From an uncultured Clostridium sp. (lineage in GTDB: Bacteria > Bacillota > Clostridia > TANB77 > CAG-508), in assembly GCA_947648905.1 (NCBI GenBank), contig CANSPP010000003.1, forward strand, positions 110,684-174,683: a stretch of DNA of 64,000 nucleotides, written 5' to 3'. Positions 34,401 through 43,262 of this stretch are shown one piece after another. The position numbers were made by a program, and so were the translations under genes. Below the pieces are notes generated by a model. The model searched no databases. It was not told where the DNA came from and saw only the letters and a program-made list of their open reading frames with translations. Each line of letters begins with the position of its first letter. Positions within the stretch are counted from its first letter, which is position 1.

Positions 34401-34443
34401 ATATATATGTTAGGTTATTGCCGGATAACCCCCAGGAGGAAAT

Positions 34444-34824
34444 GTGAATAATTTTGTAAAAAAGGTGATTAATATCGCCATCGATACTATCGTAGCATCT
34501 CTCGTTATTTACTTCGTATTTGGAGTAAATCTGCTTACAGCGTTTCTGGATGAAGGGTTTGGAAGCATCTTCCAGACAGTTGGTAGCAATATTTATTTAT
34601 TGCTCTACATCGTGCTCCTTGTAGTAGTTTCTGTTCGTGCAGAAGCTATGGTTGAAGCATTTAGATCTTCTCTCAGAAACTGGAAATCTTTACTTCGGAT
34701 TGTTGTAACAGTCCTCGTAGTAGTACTTGTGTACTGGTTCTTACTGCCCTCTCTTGAAGTTGGCTCTCTTGCACCAGTATACGGATTAGTAGTACAATTT
34801 GTTATTGCATTACTTTTCAGATAA
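34444..34824 (+). CDS. Four-helix membrane protein of foreign composition
   Basis: 126 residues, about four membrane segments (11-33, 46-68, 82-100, 105-125). Start is GTG, with AGGAGG four bases upstream. Complete unit with its own promoter, leader hairpin and strong terminator. Codon use (CTG, CTC, GCG and one CGG in LLRIV) differs from neighbours. No family recognised. Confidence 0.7.
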   Translation: MNNFVKKVINIAIDTIVASLVIYFVFGVNLLTAFLDEGFGSIFQTVGSNIYLLLYIVLLVVVSVRAEAMVEAFRSSLRNWKSLLRIVVTVLVVVLVYWFLLPSLEVGSLAPVYGLVVQFVIALLFR

Positions 34825-34856
34825 AAAAATTGAAGCCCGGCAGCTTCAATTTTTTT
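34823..34856 (+). terminator. Intrinsic terminator
   Basis: AAAAAAATTGAAGC, CCGGCA loop, GCTTCAATTTTTTT. Its T-run overlaps the -35 box of the next gene's promoter. Confidence 0.9.
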
Positions 34857-34883
34857 GCATTATACGTATAATTATGTTATAAT
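34855..34883 (+). promoter_or_regulatory. Promoter of 48-residue gene
   Basis: TTGCAT, 17-bp spacer, TATAAT. The leader starts with an AGGT...ACCT hairpin. Confidence 0.75.
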
Positions 34884-34928
34884 AAATATGTATAGGTTCT
34901 GCTGGGGACCTCCTAGAAAGGAAATTTT

Positions 34929-35075
34929 ATGAAAAAAGTATTGACAAATGTCTTTGGATGGGGCTGCTTTTTCGTTGAATTAATTGTTCGGCTCATTATT
35001 GCTTTTGTTTTTTTGCCCATTGCAATGTTGGCATTTTTTATAATTGCAACAATTTTGGGAATATTAGAAGAATAG
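34929..35075 (+). CDS. 48-residue membrane peptide
   Basis: Reads MKKVLTNVFGWGCFFVELIV at its start, followed by a hydrophobic stretch to residue 44; AAAGGA lies seven bases before ATG. It has its own promoter and terminator, so it is likely real despite its size. It uses CGG for Arg (in IVRLII). Possibly related in origin to the membrane gene just upstream. Function unknown; a membrane-active or regulatory peptide is conceivable. Confidence 0.6.
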   Translation: MKKVLTNVFGWGCFFVELIVRLIIAFVFLPIAMLAFFIIATILGILEE

Positions 35076-35100
35076 AGACCAGCATCTCTATTCTTTATTT
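35070..35100 (+). terminator. Intrinsic terminator shared with uvrC
   Basis: GAATAGAGA-CCAGCA-TCTCTATTC then T-rich; overlaps the last codons of convergent uvrC. Confidence 0.8.
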
Positions 35101-36872
35101 TTTATTTCTTCTGCTATTTTTCTAGTTATCCCTTTTACTTCCATAAGTTCTTCAATAGAAGCTTCTTTTATTTTAGCAACACTACCAAAATGTCTTAATA
35201 GAGCCTGCTTTCGCGCTTCACCAATTCCATTAATTCCGTCAAGTTCTGACTTTTTCATTTCTTTATTGTGTAGCTTTCTGTAATAAGAAATTGCTGTATC
35301 GTGCACCGTGTCTTGAAATCTTGTAATAAGGTTCATTAAGTCTTGTGATATTTCTAATTCTTCTCTATTTTCATTCATTAATGCCCTTGTTTGGTGCTTA
35401 TCATTTTTTACCATACCAAATACAGGTATATCTAGATTATATTTTTCTATCGCTTTTTTAGTTGCTCTAATTTGAGTTATTCCTCCATCTGCAAATATTG
35501 CATCTGGCAAAGTTCCAAAACCACCTTTTGGATTTTCTATTGAGTGTTTTAGTCTTCTTGTTATTACTTCTTCCATACATCTTGGGTCATCTTGCCCAAG
35601 TACTGTTTTAATTTTAAATCTTCTTGATAGGTTCTTTTTTATTACTCCGTCTTGCATAACACACATACCAGCTACCATATGCTCGCCTGACATATTTGAG
35701 ATATCATATGTTTCTATTTTTCTAGGTAATTTTTCTAAATTTAAAACTTCTTTTAATTCTAGTAATATTTCACTTTGATTTTTCTCTTTATTTTCTAGTG
35801 TTACTTTTGCATTATTTTCTGCCATTTCCACAAAACGTAGCTTTTCTCCTCTTTTTGGGCTCTTAATTTCCACTTTTCTACCTAAACTTGTGGATAACCA
35901 TTGCTCTAGAACGCTTTTATCTTCTATTTCTTCTCTTATCATTATTTTATTTGGAATGTTTGGATTGTCTAAATAATATTGTTTTATAAATCCTGACAAA
36001 ATTTCTTTGTCATCCATATCTTTTAAATCTTGATAAAAATAATGCTCTCTACCTATCATTTTGCTACCACGCACAAAAAATATTTCTATACATATTTGTA
36101 ATTCTGATTTTGCAATTCCTATTGCATCTATGTTATTTTCTGATATATTTGATACTTTTTGTTTTTCTGATGCTCTTTCTATTGCTTGTATTCTATCTCT
36201 TAGTTCTGCTGCCTTTTCATATTCAAATTTGTTTGCCGCTTCCTGCATTTTCTCTTCTAATTCTTTTATAACTTTATTTGTTTTTCCATCTAATAAATCT
36301 ATAATTTCATCTATTTGCTTTCTATATTCTTCTTTTGTCACATATCCCATACAAGGTGCTAAACATCTATTTATATGGTAGTTTAAGCAAGGTCTTGTTC
36401 TTTCTTTTAATGTTCTACATTGGCGTATTTTGTATTTTTGTTTTATAAAATCCACCATTTCTTTTGCTGCCCCTGGATTTGCATATGGTCCAAAATATTT
36501 TGACCCATCATTTATTAATCTTCTTGTTATAAAAACCCCTGGATAGTCTGATTTTAAATCTATTTTTATATATGGATATGTTTTATCATCTTTTAATAAT
36601 ACATTGAATTTTGGTCTGTTCTTTTTTATTAAATTACATTCTAATATTAATGCTTCTGCTTCGTTATCTACTACTATATATTCAAAGTGGTCTATTAAGC
36701 TTACCATTTTTTCTATTCTTGCTGTTTTGTCTGTTTTTCTAAAATATTGCCTAACCCTGTTCCTTAATGAAATTGCTTTTCCAACATAGATGATGTTGTC
36801 ATCTTTGTCTCTCATTACATAAACTCCTGGTTTGTGTGGCAATTTTTTTAATTCTTCTTCTATGTTAAACAT
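35088..36872 (-). CDS. uvrC: Excinuclease ABC subunit C
   Basis: 594 residues. N-terminal GIY-YIG nuclease domain (PGVYVMRDKDDNIIYVGKA), UvrBC helical hairpin (KMQEAANKFEYEKAAELRDR), the RNase H-like C-terminal nuclease (ETYDISNMSGEHMVAGM, FADGGITQIRAT) and a terminal helix-hairpin-helix pair (DGINGIGEARKQALLRHFG). Makes both incisions in nucleotide excision repair. Monocistronic. Confidence 0.97.
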   Translation of the reverse strand: MFNIEEELKKLPHKPGVYVMRDKDDNIIYVGKAISLRNRVRQYFRKTDKTARIEKMVSLIDHFEYIVVDNEAEALILECNLIKKNRPKFNVLLKDDKTYPYIKIDLKSDYPGVFITRRLINDGSKYFGPYANPGAAKEMVDFIKQKYKIRQCRTLKERTRPCLNYHINRCLAPCMGYVTKEEYRKQIDEIIDLLDGKTNKVIKELEEKMQEAANKFEYEKAAELRDRIQAIERASEKQKVSNISENNIDAIGIAKSELQICIEIFFVRGSKMIGREHYFYQDLKDMDDKEILSGFIKQYYLDNPNIPNKIMIREEIEDKSVLEQWLSTSLGRKVEIKSPKRGEKLRFVEMAENNAKVTLENKEKNQSEILLELKEVLNLEKLPRKIETYDISNMSGEHMVAGMCVMQDGVIKKNLSRRFKIKTVLGQDDPRCMEEVITRRLKHSIENPKGGFGTLPDAIFADGGITQIRATKKAIEKYNLDIPVFGMVKNDKHQTRALMNENREELEISQDLMNLITRFQDTVHDTAISYYRKLHNKEMKKSELDGINGIGEARKQALLRHFGSVAKIKEASIEELMEVKGITRKIAEEIKNKE

Positions 36873-36900
36873 ATTTTTTCCGCCTTTTTTACAAAGTTTA

Positions 36901-36923
36901 GGCGATAGAATTATTCTATCGCC
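36901..36923. terminator. Hairpin between uvrC and gene at 36942
   Basis: GGCGATAGAAT-T-ATTCTATCGCC. The T-run follows on the plus strand only. Nearly the same stem recurs at 37300-37323. Confidence 0.55.
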
Positions 36924-36941
36924 TTTTGGGTATTTGTTGTG

Positions 36942-37217
36942 TTATCTCATTATAACAGTGAATCCGTCATCCATTACTTGTATAAAGAAAATTTTTGCTT
37001 CTTTGTTGATTGCTTTTTCCAATCTTTTGATTCGCATAAGTTTATCACCTTTTAATGTTACAACGAAACTTTTGATTTCTGTAGGAACATTTCTTCTCCA
37101 AGCCCAGCGCCTTACATAAAGAAGGTTCTTTTCCTGTTCTCGTATAAAGTTCTTGATAAACCGCATATCTTTTTCTTCATCCCCAAGTCTGTCCAAGATT
37201 CTAGATGTGTACAACAT
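36942..37217 (-). CDS. Small basic hypothetical protein
   Basis: 91 residues, rich in Arg, Lys and aromatic residues (LLYVRRWAWRRNVPTEIK), no membrane segment. Own promoter, GGTAGGG-like ribosome binding site and a hairpin after the stop. Uses CGG (DMRFIK), AGG and CGC. No family recognised. One of the six stand-alone small genes with foreign codon use. Confidence 0.65.
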   Translation of the reverse strand: MLYTSRILDRLGDEEKDMRFIKNFIREQEKNLLYVRRWAWRRNVPTEIKSFVVTLKGDKLMRIKRLEKAINKEAKIFFIQVMDDGFTVIMR

Positions 37218-37247
37218 ATAATTACCCTACCTTTCTGTTGTGATTAT

Positions 37248-37276
37248 AGTATAACATATTTAAACGTTTTTTGCAA
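37248..37276 (-). promoter_or_regulatory. Promoter of gene 36942-37217
   Basis: Minus strand TTGCAA, 17-bp spacer, TATACT. The bases before the -10 box read ATATGT, as in the promoter of the next gene. Confidence 0.7.
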
Positions 37277-37299
37277 ATAATTTAACATAATATTAATAA

Positions 37300-37323
37300 A
37301 AGCGATAGAATTATCTATCGCTT
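37300..37323 (-). terminator. Intrinsic terminator of gene 37334-37615
   Basis: AAGCGATAGA-ATTA-TCTATCGCTT followed by T-rich sequence on the minus strand. Confidence 0.8.
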
Positions 37324-37333
37324 TGGGGATAAT

Positions 37334-37615
37334 TTAGCGTTTTTTAGAAATGCGCATAGTTTTTTTGTCTGGGTAAAGAGTTATCTGAATTTTTTCGGAT
37401 GTTTCATTTATTTTATCCTTTAATTCCATAAGTCTTTCCATCTCTTTGGTCTCACAACCCTGCAGATATGAAGTGCATTCTCTATTAAATATAGCTAACA
37501 CTTGCTCTTCAGACTTTTCAAAATCTCTTTCTGCCCAGTAAACAAACCATTCAACAAATTCTTTGTCAGACATATAGTCTTTGTACCGCTGCTCTTGCTT
37601 TTTTCGGAATGCCAT
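37334..37615 (-). CDS. Small charged hypothetical protein
   Basis: 93 residues, highly charged and helical (SDKEFVEWFVYWAERDFEKS), C-terminus basic. Own promoter and terminator. One CGG (EQRYKD). No family recognised. Arranged head to tail with the gene at 36942 but as a separate transcription unit; the two share promoter style and terminator stem, suggesting common origin. Confidence 0.65.
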   Translation of the reverse strand: MAFRKKQEQRYKDYMSDKEFVEWFVYWAERDFEKSEEQVLAIFNRECTSYLQGCETKEMERLMELKDKINETSEKIQITLYPDKKTMRISKKR

Positions 37616-37642
37616 AATTATACCTACTCTTTCTATGTGTTA

Positions 37643-37671
37643 ACTATAACATATTTTTGCTTATTTTTCAA
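37643..37671 (-). promoter_or_regulatory. Promoter of gene 37334-37615
   Basis: Minus strand TTGAAA, 17-bp spacer ending ATATGT, TATAGT. Confidence 0.7.
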
Positions 37672-37720
37672 GCTTTTTTAGCTTTATGTTTTATGTAGTA
37701 ACACATTAGTTATACAAACA

Positions 37721-37765
37721 AATAAAAAACCACTATATCTATTGATATAAATGGTTTTTTATTTT
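37721..37765 (-). terminator. Intrinsic terminator after HU gene
   Basis: AATAAAAAACCA and TGGTTTTTTATT arms with an inner TATATC/GATATA stem. Confidence 0.8.
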
Positions 37766-37800
37766 ATGAATTCATATATTTATATATTTATACAAAACTC

Positions 37801-38079
37801 TTATTTTTTGTTTACTAAATCTTTTAATGCTTTACCAGCTTTGAAAACTGGAGCTTTTGATGCAGGTATTTTGATTTCTTCTTTAGTTTGTGGGTTTCTA
37901 CCTTTTCTAGCTGCTCTTTTTCTTACTTCAAAAGATCCAAATCCAACTAATTGAACTTTTTCTCCTTTTTTTAGTGATTCTGTTACAACTTCTACAAAAG
38001 CGTTAACTGATGCTTCAGCTGCTTTTTTTGTTTCTCCTGTTTTTGCAGCCATTGCTGCGATTAATTCAGCTTTGTTCAT
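37801..38079 (-). CDS. hup: HU-family DNA-binding protein
   Basis: 92 residues: [20 protein letters not shown], then the HU signature [24 protein letters not shown] and [18 protein letters not shown]. Nucleoid-compacting dimer that bends DNA. Strong TAGGAGG ribosome binding site. Monocistronic with terminator. Confidence 0.97.
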   Translation of the reverse strand: MNKAELIAAMAAKTGETKKAAEASVNAFVEVVTESLKKGEKVQLVGFGSFEVRKRAARKGRNPQTKEEIKIPASKAPVFKAGKALKDLVNKK

Positions 38080-38212
38080 TTGAATTACCTCCTATAAGAT
38101 TTAAATAGTTTATGTACTTTATTGTATGAACTAACAATAATGTACTTCTAATTAATTAAATTCGCCAAAAATGGCTAAAATCCTTCTTTTTTTTCAAAAA
38201 TTTTTTAAAATT

Positions 38213-39847
38213 TTAGTATATTTTTAGCTTTGTAAGCACTTTACATAGCTTTTCGCCAGATGGCATCATACATATTTCTTCTTTATTGAACACCTTTAAT
38301 GCCACTATTGCCAAGGCATACACAACTACTGCAAGTACCATTGCTAATATTGTAGCCAATTTTGCAGTAATTATTCTTGATAATGATAAATAACTATAAT
38401 ATGAGCAAATTCCCATCATTGCTGTAGCTATAACTGGTTTTATTACAAACTTAGAAAATGTTAAATCTAACTTTATATTTTTCATTAATGACACCATTGC
38501 AATTACAAAAGCTACTAAATGACATACAACTGATGCTATGGCTGCTCCATTTACTCCTATTTCTGGAATTGGAACCAAGATTAAATTCAAAATCAATTTT
38601 GCAATTACTCCACATCCTAGAGATATTACAGGAATTTTTAATTTTCCATATCCTTGCAGAGCTCCATTTATAGTTTGGTCTAAAATTGTAAAAATTATTG
38701 CTAAAGAACTTAACTGCAAAATTGTTGCTCCATTACTTGCATTTGGAAATAGTAATTTTAATATTGGTCCTGCAAATATACACATTCCAACTGTACAAGG
38801 TAAGCCTATTAACATTGAAACTAATAATGAAAATGATGTTTTTTGTGTAATTGTCTTTTTGTCTTTTCTAGCTTTAGCTGCTGATATTGCTGGAACTAGT
38901 GCAGTAGAAAAAGCTACATTTATAGATAATGGTAAACTTGTTAGTGTATCTACCTTACCTCCTAAAATTCCATATTGCGTAATTGCCATATCTTCTGGCA
39001 TAAATTGCTTTAAGCTCCTTACTACTGTAAAAGAATCTATATTTTTATTTAAAGATGACATTATTGCTGTTAGCGCAATTGGCACTGACACTAGTAATAT
39101 CTTTTTTATAATTGTTCGTACTCTTTCATATTTATAATTAACTGTCGATTTTACTTCTGTTGCTATTTCTTTACTTCTTGTTTTATAAAACAAGTACAAA
39201 TATCCAAATCCTGACATCGTTGCAAGTGTTGTTGCAAGTGTTGCTCCACCTGCCATCCATTCTGTTGATATATTTGAAAGTATCGCTACTATTTCAACTA
39301 ATATAATTGTAAGTGCTGTTTTAAATACTTGCTCTATTGTTTGCGACCTTGCTGTTGCTTTTATATTTTGTCTTCCATTAAAATAACCTCTCATAACAGA
39401 AGAAATTGCCACAAAAAATATTGCTGGTGATAATGCAACTAAAGTCATTTCCGCTTCTGGTATCTGTAACCAATAATTTGCTATCATATTTGCTCCTAAA
39501 AACAAAAGCAAGCTTCCTATTAGCCCAATCACTGCAAACGTCGCAAAAGCGATTTTGAAGATTCTGTGTGCCCCTTTGTGGTCCCCAATTGCTACTCTTT
39601 CTGATACTAATTTTGAAATTGCATTTGGTACACCTATTGATGAAATTGTTAATAACATTGCATAAATCTGATATCCTGCTGCAACTATTCCATTTCCCTT
39701 GTCCCCAAAACCCTCTCTATTTGTTAAGTATAATGTATATAATAGTCCTAGTAATTTTATTAGTACTTGTGAAAAAATAAGTGTAATAACCCCTTGCATA
39801 AAAGTCTCTTTTTTTACTGTTTGATTTTTTACTGCTTGTTTTACCAT
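38213..39847 (-). CDS. MOP-superfamily flippase, SpoVB/YtgP-like
   Basis: 544 residues, about 14 membrane segments, opening with FMQGVITLIFSQVLIKLLGLLY. The conserved GVPNAISKLVSE and MRGYFNGRQNIKATARSQTIEQ segments are those of the SpoVB/YtgP polysaccharide-biosynthesis group. These proteins flip lipid-linked precursors; SpoVB is needed for spore cortex, YtgP-like relatives act as lipid II flippases. Monocistronic; three repeat elements lie upstream of its start. Confidence 0.9.
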   Translation of the reverse strand: MVKQAVKNQTVKKETFMQGVITLIFSQVLIKLLGLLYTLYLTNREGFGDKGNGIVAAGYQIYAMLLTISSIGVPNAISKLVSERVAIGDHKGAHRIFKIAFATFAVIGLIGSLLLFLGANMIANYWLQIPEAEMTLVALSPAIFFVAISSVMRGYFNGRQNIKATARSQTIEQVFKTALTIILVEIVAILSNISTEWMAGGATLATTLATMSGFGYLYLFYKTRSKEIATEVKSTVNYKYERVRTIIKKILLVSVPIALTAIMSSLNKNIDSFTVVRSLKQFMPEDMAITQYGILGGKVDTLTSLPLSINVAFSTALVPAISAAKARKDKKTITQKTSFSLLVSMLIGLPCTVGMCIFAGPILKLLFPNASNGATILQLSSLAIIFTILDQTINGALQGYGKLKIPVISLGCGVIAKLILNLILVPIPEIGVNGAAIASVVCHLVAFVIAMVSLMKNIKLDLTFSKFVIKPVIATAMMGICSYYSYLSLSRIITAKLATILAMVLAVVVYALAIVALKVFNKEEICMMPSGEKLCKVLTKLKIY

Positions 39848-39937
39848 TTAATCACTCCTATCTCTTTATCTAATTGTACTTTCTTAGTATTGATTTAATT
39901 ACTAAATTTATACAAAATTTAGGAGCTTTTTAAATTT

Positions 39938-39966
39938 CTGCCAAGGGGGACGGACCTTTTTGGCAG
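39938..39966 (+). repeat. Dispersed hairpin repeat, element h1
   Basis: CTGCCA/TGGCAG ends with GGGGGACGGACCTTTT core; first of three tandem elements upstream of the flippase gene. Confidence 0.8.
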
Positions 39967-39978
39967 GTTTCTGCAATA

Positions 39979-40009
39979 GATGCATTTAGGGACAGTCCCT
40001 TTTTGCATC
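39979..40009 (+). repeat. Dispersed hairpin repeat, element h2
   Basis: GATGCA/TGCATC ends with the AGGGACAGTCCCTTTTT core. Confidence 0.8.
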
Positions 40010-40020
40010 TTCTTTTAATG

Positions 40021-40051
40021 GATGCATTTAAGGACTGTCCCTTTTTTCATC
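40021..40051 (+). repeat. Dispersed hairpin repeat, element h3
   Basis: Near copy of h2 (GATGCA...CATC with AAGGACTGTCCC), 11 bases after it; lies just past the restored ppaC stop, where the hairpin could end that transcript. Confidence 0.75.
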
Positions 40052-40068
40052 TTTTTTATAAATTTCAA

Positions 40069-40996
40069 TTACAAGTTTTTATCTATATTTGGTAGTAACT
40101 GTTTCTTTCTTGAAACAACACCTGGTAAAAATGCTGTATTGTTTTCTAATTTTACATCAAATGATTTTTCAACTAAATCTGTTTTATTTCCGAAGTGCTA
40201 TTACTTCTGAATTGCTATTTAATATGTCTGTTATTGCAAATAAGAAAAAGTCTAATCCTTTTTCAGCAATTTCTTTATTTATTGCGCTTTCTAATTCTTC
40301 TTGTCTTTTTAGTACATCTGGAATGCTTACTGTGTTAACTTGAGCTATTACAAATTTTACTCCATTTCTTTCTAAGCTTTTTGCATCTAAGTTAACTAGT
40401 TCTTCGCCTGAAAAATCATCTAAATCTGTTCCTGCTTTTAACATTTCTAATCCATATTCATTTACATCTATTTCAGCTATTTTTACTAATTCTTCTAATG
40501 CTTTTTTGTCATAATCTGTTGTTGTTGGTGATTTTAATAATAGTGTGTCCGATATTATTGCACTTGCCATTAATATTGCTTCTTTTTTGTCTATTTTTAA
40601 TCCGTTTTGTTTGAATTCTTCAAATAGTAGTGTTGATGTACAACCATATGGTTTTGCATTGTAATATAGTGGTTCTCCTGTTTCAAAATTTGCAATTCTA
40701 TGGTGGTCTGTAACAGATAAAATTTTTGCTTTTTCTATTCCTTCTGCACTTTGACCAAATTCATTGTGGTCTACTAATATTACTTCTTGCCCTTCTTCTA
40801 CTTTTTCTATTAGCTCTTGTGCTTCAATTCCTAAATAATTTAATACATATTGAGTTTCTTTGTTTACGTTTCCTAAACGTACTGCTTTTCTATTTTCATA
40901 TCCCATTTTTTTGTCTAATATTTCTTTTACAAGACTTGAACATATTGAGTCTGTGTCTGGATTTTTGTGTCCAAAAATTAAAACTTTATTTTCCAT
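40069..40996 (-). CDS. ppaC: Manganese-dependent inorganic pyrophosphatase, needs a +1 frameshift
   Basis: Family II pyrophosphatase of the DHH superfamily: HKNPDTDS at residues 10-17, VDHNE at 75-79, VTDHHRI at 95-101. In the zero frame the protein stops at 40184 after 270 residues (..SEVIALRK). Skipping the C of CGG at 40190-40192 continues as [11 protein letters not shown]...[12 protein letters not shown], which is the conserved family C-terminus with the substrate-binding SRKKQ, giving 308 residues, the normal length. Without the shift an essential active-site segment is lost. The site CTT-CGG-AAA resembles the two gerA sites. Confidence 0.92.
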
Positions 40997-41034
40997 TTTT
41001 ATTTCTCCTCTTTTTTTATTTTTTAGCCAAAATG

Positions 41035-41913
41035 CTATATACTATTTTTTATTTCTTCTAATTCTTCTTTTGTAAAATTATATCTTTTATTGCAAAAATG
41101 ACAAATTATTTCAGCCTTTCCATCTTCTTTTATTATGTTTTCTATTTCTGTTTTGCCAAGTGTTGCCAATCCTTCTGCAATATTTTCTTTTGAACAATCA
41201 CATTCATATGCAGGTATTTTTTCATCCTCTATTACTTTTACATTTTTATCACCTGTTACCTTTTTAGCTATTTCTAATAATGTTAAATTTTCGTCTAACA
41301 TTTTTGAAATTGCCCCTGCTTTGAATATTGCTTGCTCAACTTTTGAAATTTCTTCATCTGTTGCGTCTGGCATTGGTGTAATTAGATATCCGCCTGCTGC
41401 TTTTACTCCGTCCTTGTTTACTAATACTCCTAATGCAACTGCTGATTGTCTTTGTTCAGAGTTTACAAAGTAATTTGTAAAGTCGTCTGCTATTTCTCCT
41501 GATGTTAATGGAGATATTCCTATATATGGGTCTTTTAGTCCAATGTCTTTTATTACGTGAATATATCCTTCTTGCCCTACTGCTCCACCTACATCTAATT
41601 TTCCAAACTCATTTAATGGTAAATCTACATATGGATTTGCTACATATCCTTTTACTTTAGGTTCGTTGGTTGCTGTTGTTAGCATTGTTCCTATTTCGCC
41701 ATTGCCTTTTATTTGTATCGTTATTTTGTCTGTTTTGTTTTTCATTTCTTGTGCCATTATTGCTGTTATTGTTAATAATCTTCCAAATGCTGCTGTGGCT
41801 AAGGGACTTAGGTCGTGTATTTTTCTTGCCTCTTCTACTAGAGCTGTTGTATCTATACATACTATTGATATTTTTTCATTATGTGCTAAGAATTTTGTTA
41901 TTTTGTCTGCCAT
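41035..41913 (-). CDS. hslO: Redox-regulated chaperone Hsp33
   Basis: 292 residues. The C-terminal zinc switch Cys238-x-Cys240 and Cys271-x-x-Cys274 (ECDCS, CHFCN) and the N-terminal LGRLLTITAIMAQEMKNKTDKITIQIKG-type fold identify Hsp33. It becomes an active holdase on oxidative unfolding. Located 38 bases upstream of ppaC on the same strand, so both may form a small operon. Confidence 0.95.
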   Translation of the reverse strand: MADKITKFLAHNEKISIVCIDTTALVEEARKIHDLSPLATAAFGRLLTITAIMAQEMKNKTDKITIQIKGNGEIGTMLTTATNEPKVKGYVANPYVDLPLNEFGKLDVGGAVGQEGYIHVIKDIGLKDPYIGISPLTSGEIADDFTNYFVNSEQRQSAVALGVLVNKDGVKAAGGYLITPMPDATDEEISKVEQAIFKAGAISKMLDENLTLLEIAKKVTGDKNVKVIEDEKIPAYECDCSKENIAEGLATLGKTEIENIIKEDGKAEIICHFCNKRYNFTKEELEEIKNSI

Positions 41914-42019
41914 TCTTTTCTCTCCTTTTGCTATTTTTCTGGTGTATATTATATAGCAAAAAGTTGCTTAAGTCAATGGTTTTGTTGATTTAAGCAACTT
42001 ATACTTTTTCAATTATTTA

Positions 42020-43246
42020 TTACTGTTTCTGAAACATATCTTTTCCTTCACCGCAAACTGGGCAAACCCATTCATCTGGTAAATCGTCAAATTCTGTTCC
42101 AGGCTTTACTCCTGCTTTTTCATTTCCGTATTTTGGATTATATATATACTTACATTCTACACATTCAAACTTTTGCATATCTGAATGTTCCTCTTTAAAG
42201 TTCTTATATCCTAAACTAATTGCCACTATTACCATTAGTAAGAATGATAATGCTTTCCAAATTCCGCTATCTAATAATATTACTGCAAAAATACCAAATG
42301 TAGCACTTATTCCATATAAAATTAGAACTGCTTGTTTTTGTCCAAATCCTTTTGCTACAATTCTATGATGCAAATGTCCTTTATCTGCTTTGAATATTGC
42401 TTTTATTGATTTTCCTTTTATTAGTCTTCTTATTATTGCCCATAAAGTATCAAATATTGGAAGTCCTAATACAATAAGTGGTAATACAATTACTGCTATT
42501 GTATATGTTTTTGCTGCTCCTAATATTGAAATTATAGATAATGAATATCCTAAAAAGTTTGAGCCTGTATCCCCAATAAATGTTTTTGCTGGTGCAAAGT
42601 TAAATGGCCAAAAGCCAACTAAAGCTCCTGCTAGTGATGCTACTAATATTATTGATATTAATGGTGACCCATTTAATACAAATATAACTAATAATGATAC
42701 TGCTGATATTACTGATATTCCTGATGCTAGTCCATCTAAACCGTCTATTAAATTTATTGCATTTGTTACCCCTACTATCCAAATAACTGTTATTATCATA
42801 GAAGCTATTTCATTTGCTTGTGCTGTTCCAAAAAAGTTTATTTCTCCAATTCTTAATCCAAATGCCACAGTTACTATAGCAGCTAATAACTGTCCTGCTA
42901 ATTTTGCTATTGGTCTTATTGGTTTTATATCATCAATTATGCAAGTAATACTTAGTATTACTGTTCCTAATAACATTCCTAATAGTTTCATTCCATATTT
43001 ATCAGGTCCAAATAGGTTTATTGTATTTTCCATGCTCATTACAATTATTAAATATGTTACTGCTACTAAGAATCCCAAAATTACTGCTGGCCCACCAAAT
43101 TTAGGCATTGCTTTTTTGTGCATTCTTCTTTCATCTTTTGGTACATCTACTGCTCCTATTTTATGAGCTATTCTTATTGTAAATGGCGTTGCCATAAATG
43201 CTACTATGAACGCTAGTAAAAACGCTATTGCTACATCTCCCCACAT
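42020..43246 (-). CDS. TagO/WecA-type GlcNAc-1-phosphate transferase fused to rubredoxin
   Basis: 408 residues. Residues 1-350 are a polytopic MraY/WecA/TagO-family enzyme: [12 protein letters not shown], the catalytic DDIKPIRP and [31 protein letters not shown]. It transfers GlcNAc-1-P to undecaprenyl phosphate to start teichoic acid or glycan synthesis. From Met357 a complete rubredoxin follows (Cys362, Cys365, Cys395, Cys398; [20 protein letters not shown]). The frame is continuous. An AAAGAGGA lies ten bases before Met357, so free rubredoxin might also be made. Fusion is unusual. Confidence 0.92.
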   Translation of the reverse strand: MWGDVAIAFLLAFIVAFMATPFTIRIAHKIGAVDVPKDERRMHKKAMPKFGGPAVILGFLVAVTYLIIVMSMENTINLFGPDKYGMKLLGMLLGTVILSITCIIDDIKPIRPIAKLAGQLLAAIVTVAFGLRIGEINFFGTAQANEIASMIITVIWIVGVTNAINLIDGLDGLASGISVISAVSLLVIFVLNGSPLISIILVASLAGALVGFWPFNFAPAKTFIGDTGSNFLGYSLSIISILGAAKTYTIAVIVLPLIVLGLPIFDTLWAIIRRLIKGKSIKAIFKADKGHLHHRIVAKGFGQKQAVLILYGISATFGIFAVILLDSGIWKALSFLLMVIVAISLGYKNFKEEHSDMQKFECVECKYIYNPKYGNEKAGVKPGTEFDDLPDEWVCPVCGEGKDMFQKQ

Positions 43247-43262
43247 AGTAAGATGTCCTCCT

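Noticed and set aside
36901-37323. Mobile element ends suggested by the repeated GCGATAGA stem
   Set aside because: Both copies sit at gene 3' ends like terminators; no target duplication or transposase.
42390-43166. 258-residue plus-strand ORF
   Set aside because: Antisense of the TagO-like gene, which has clear family motifs; no ribosome binding site.
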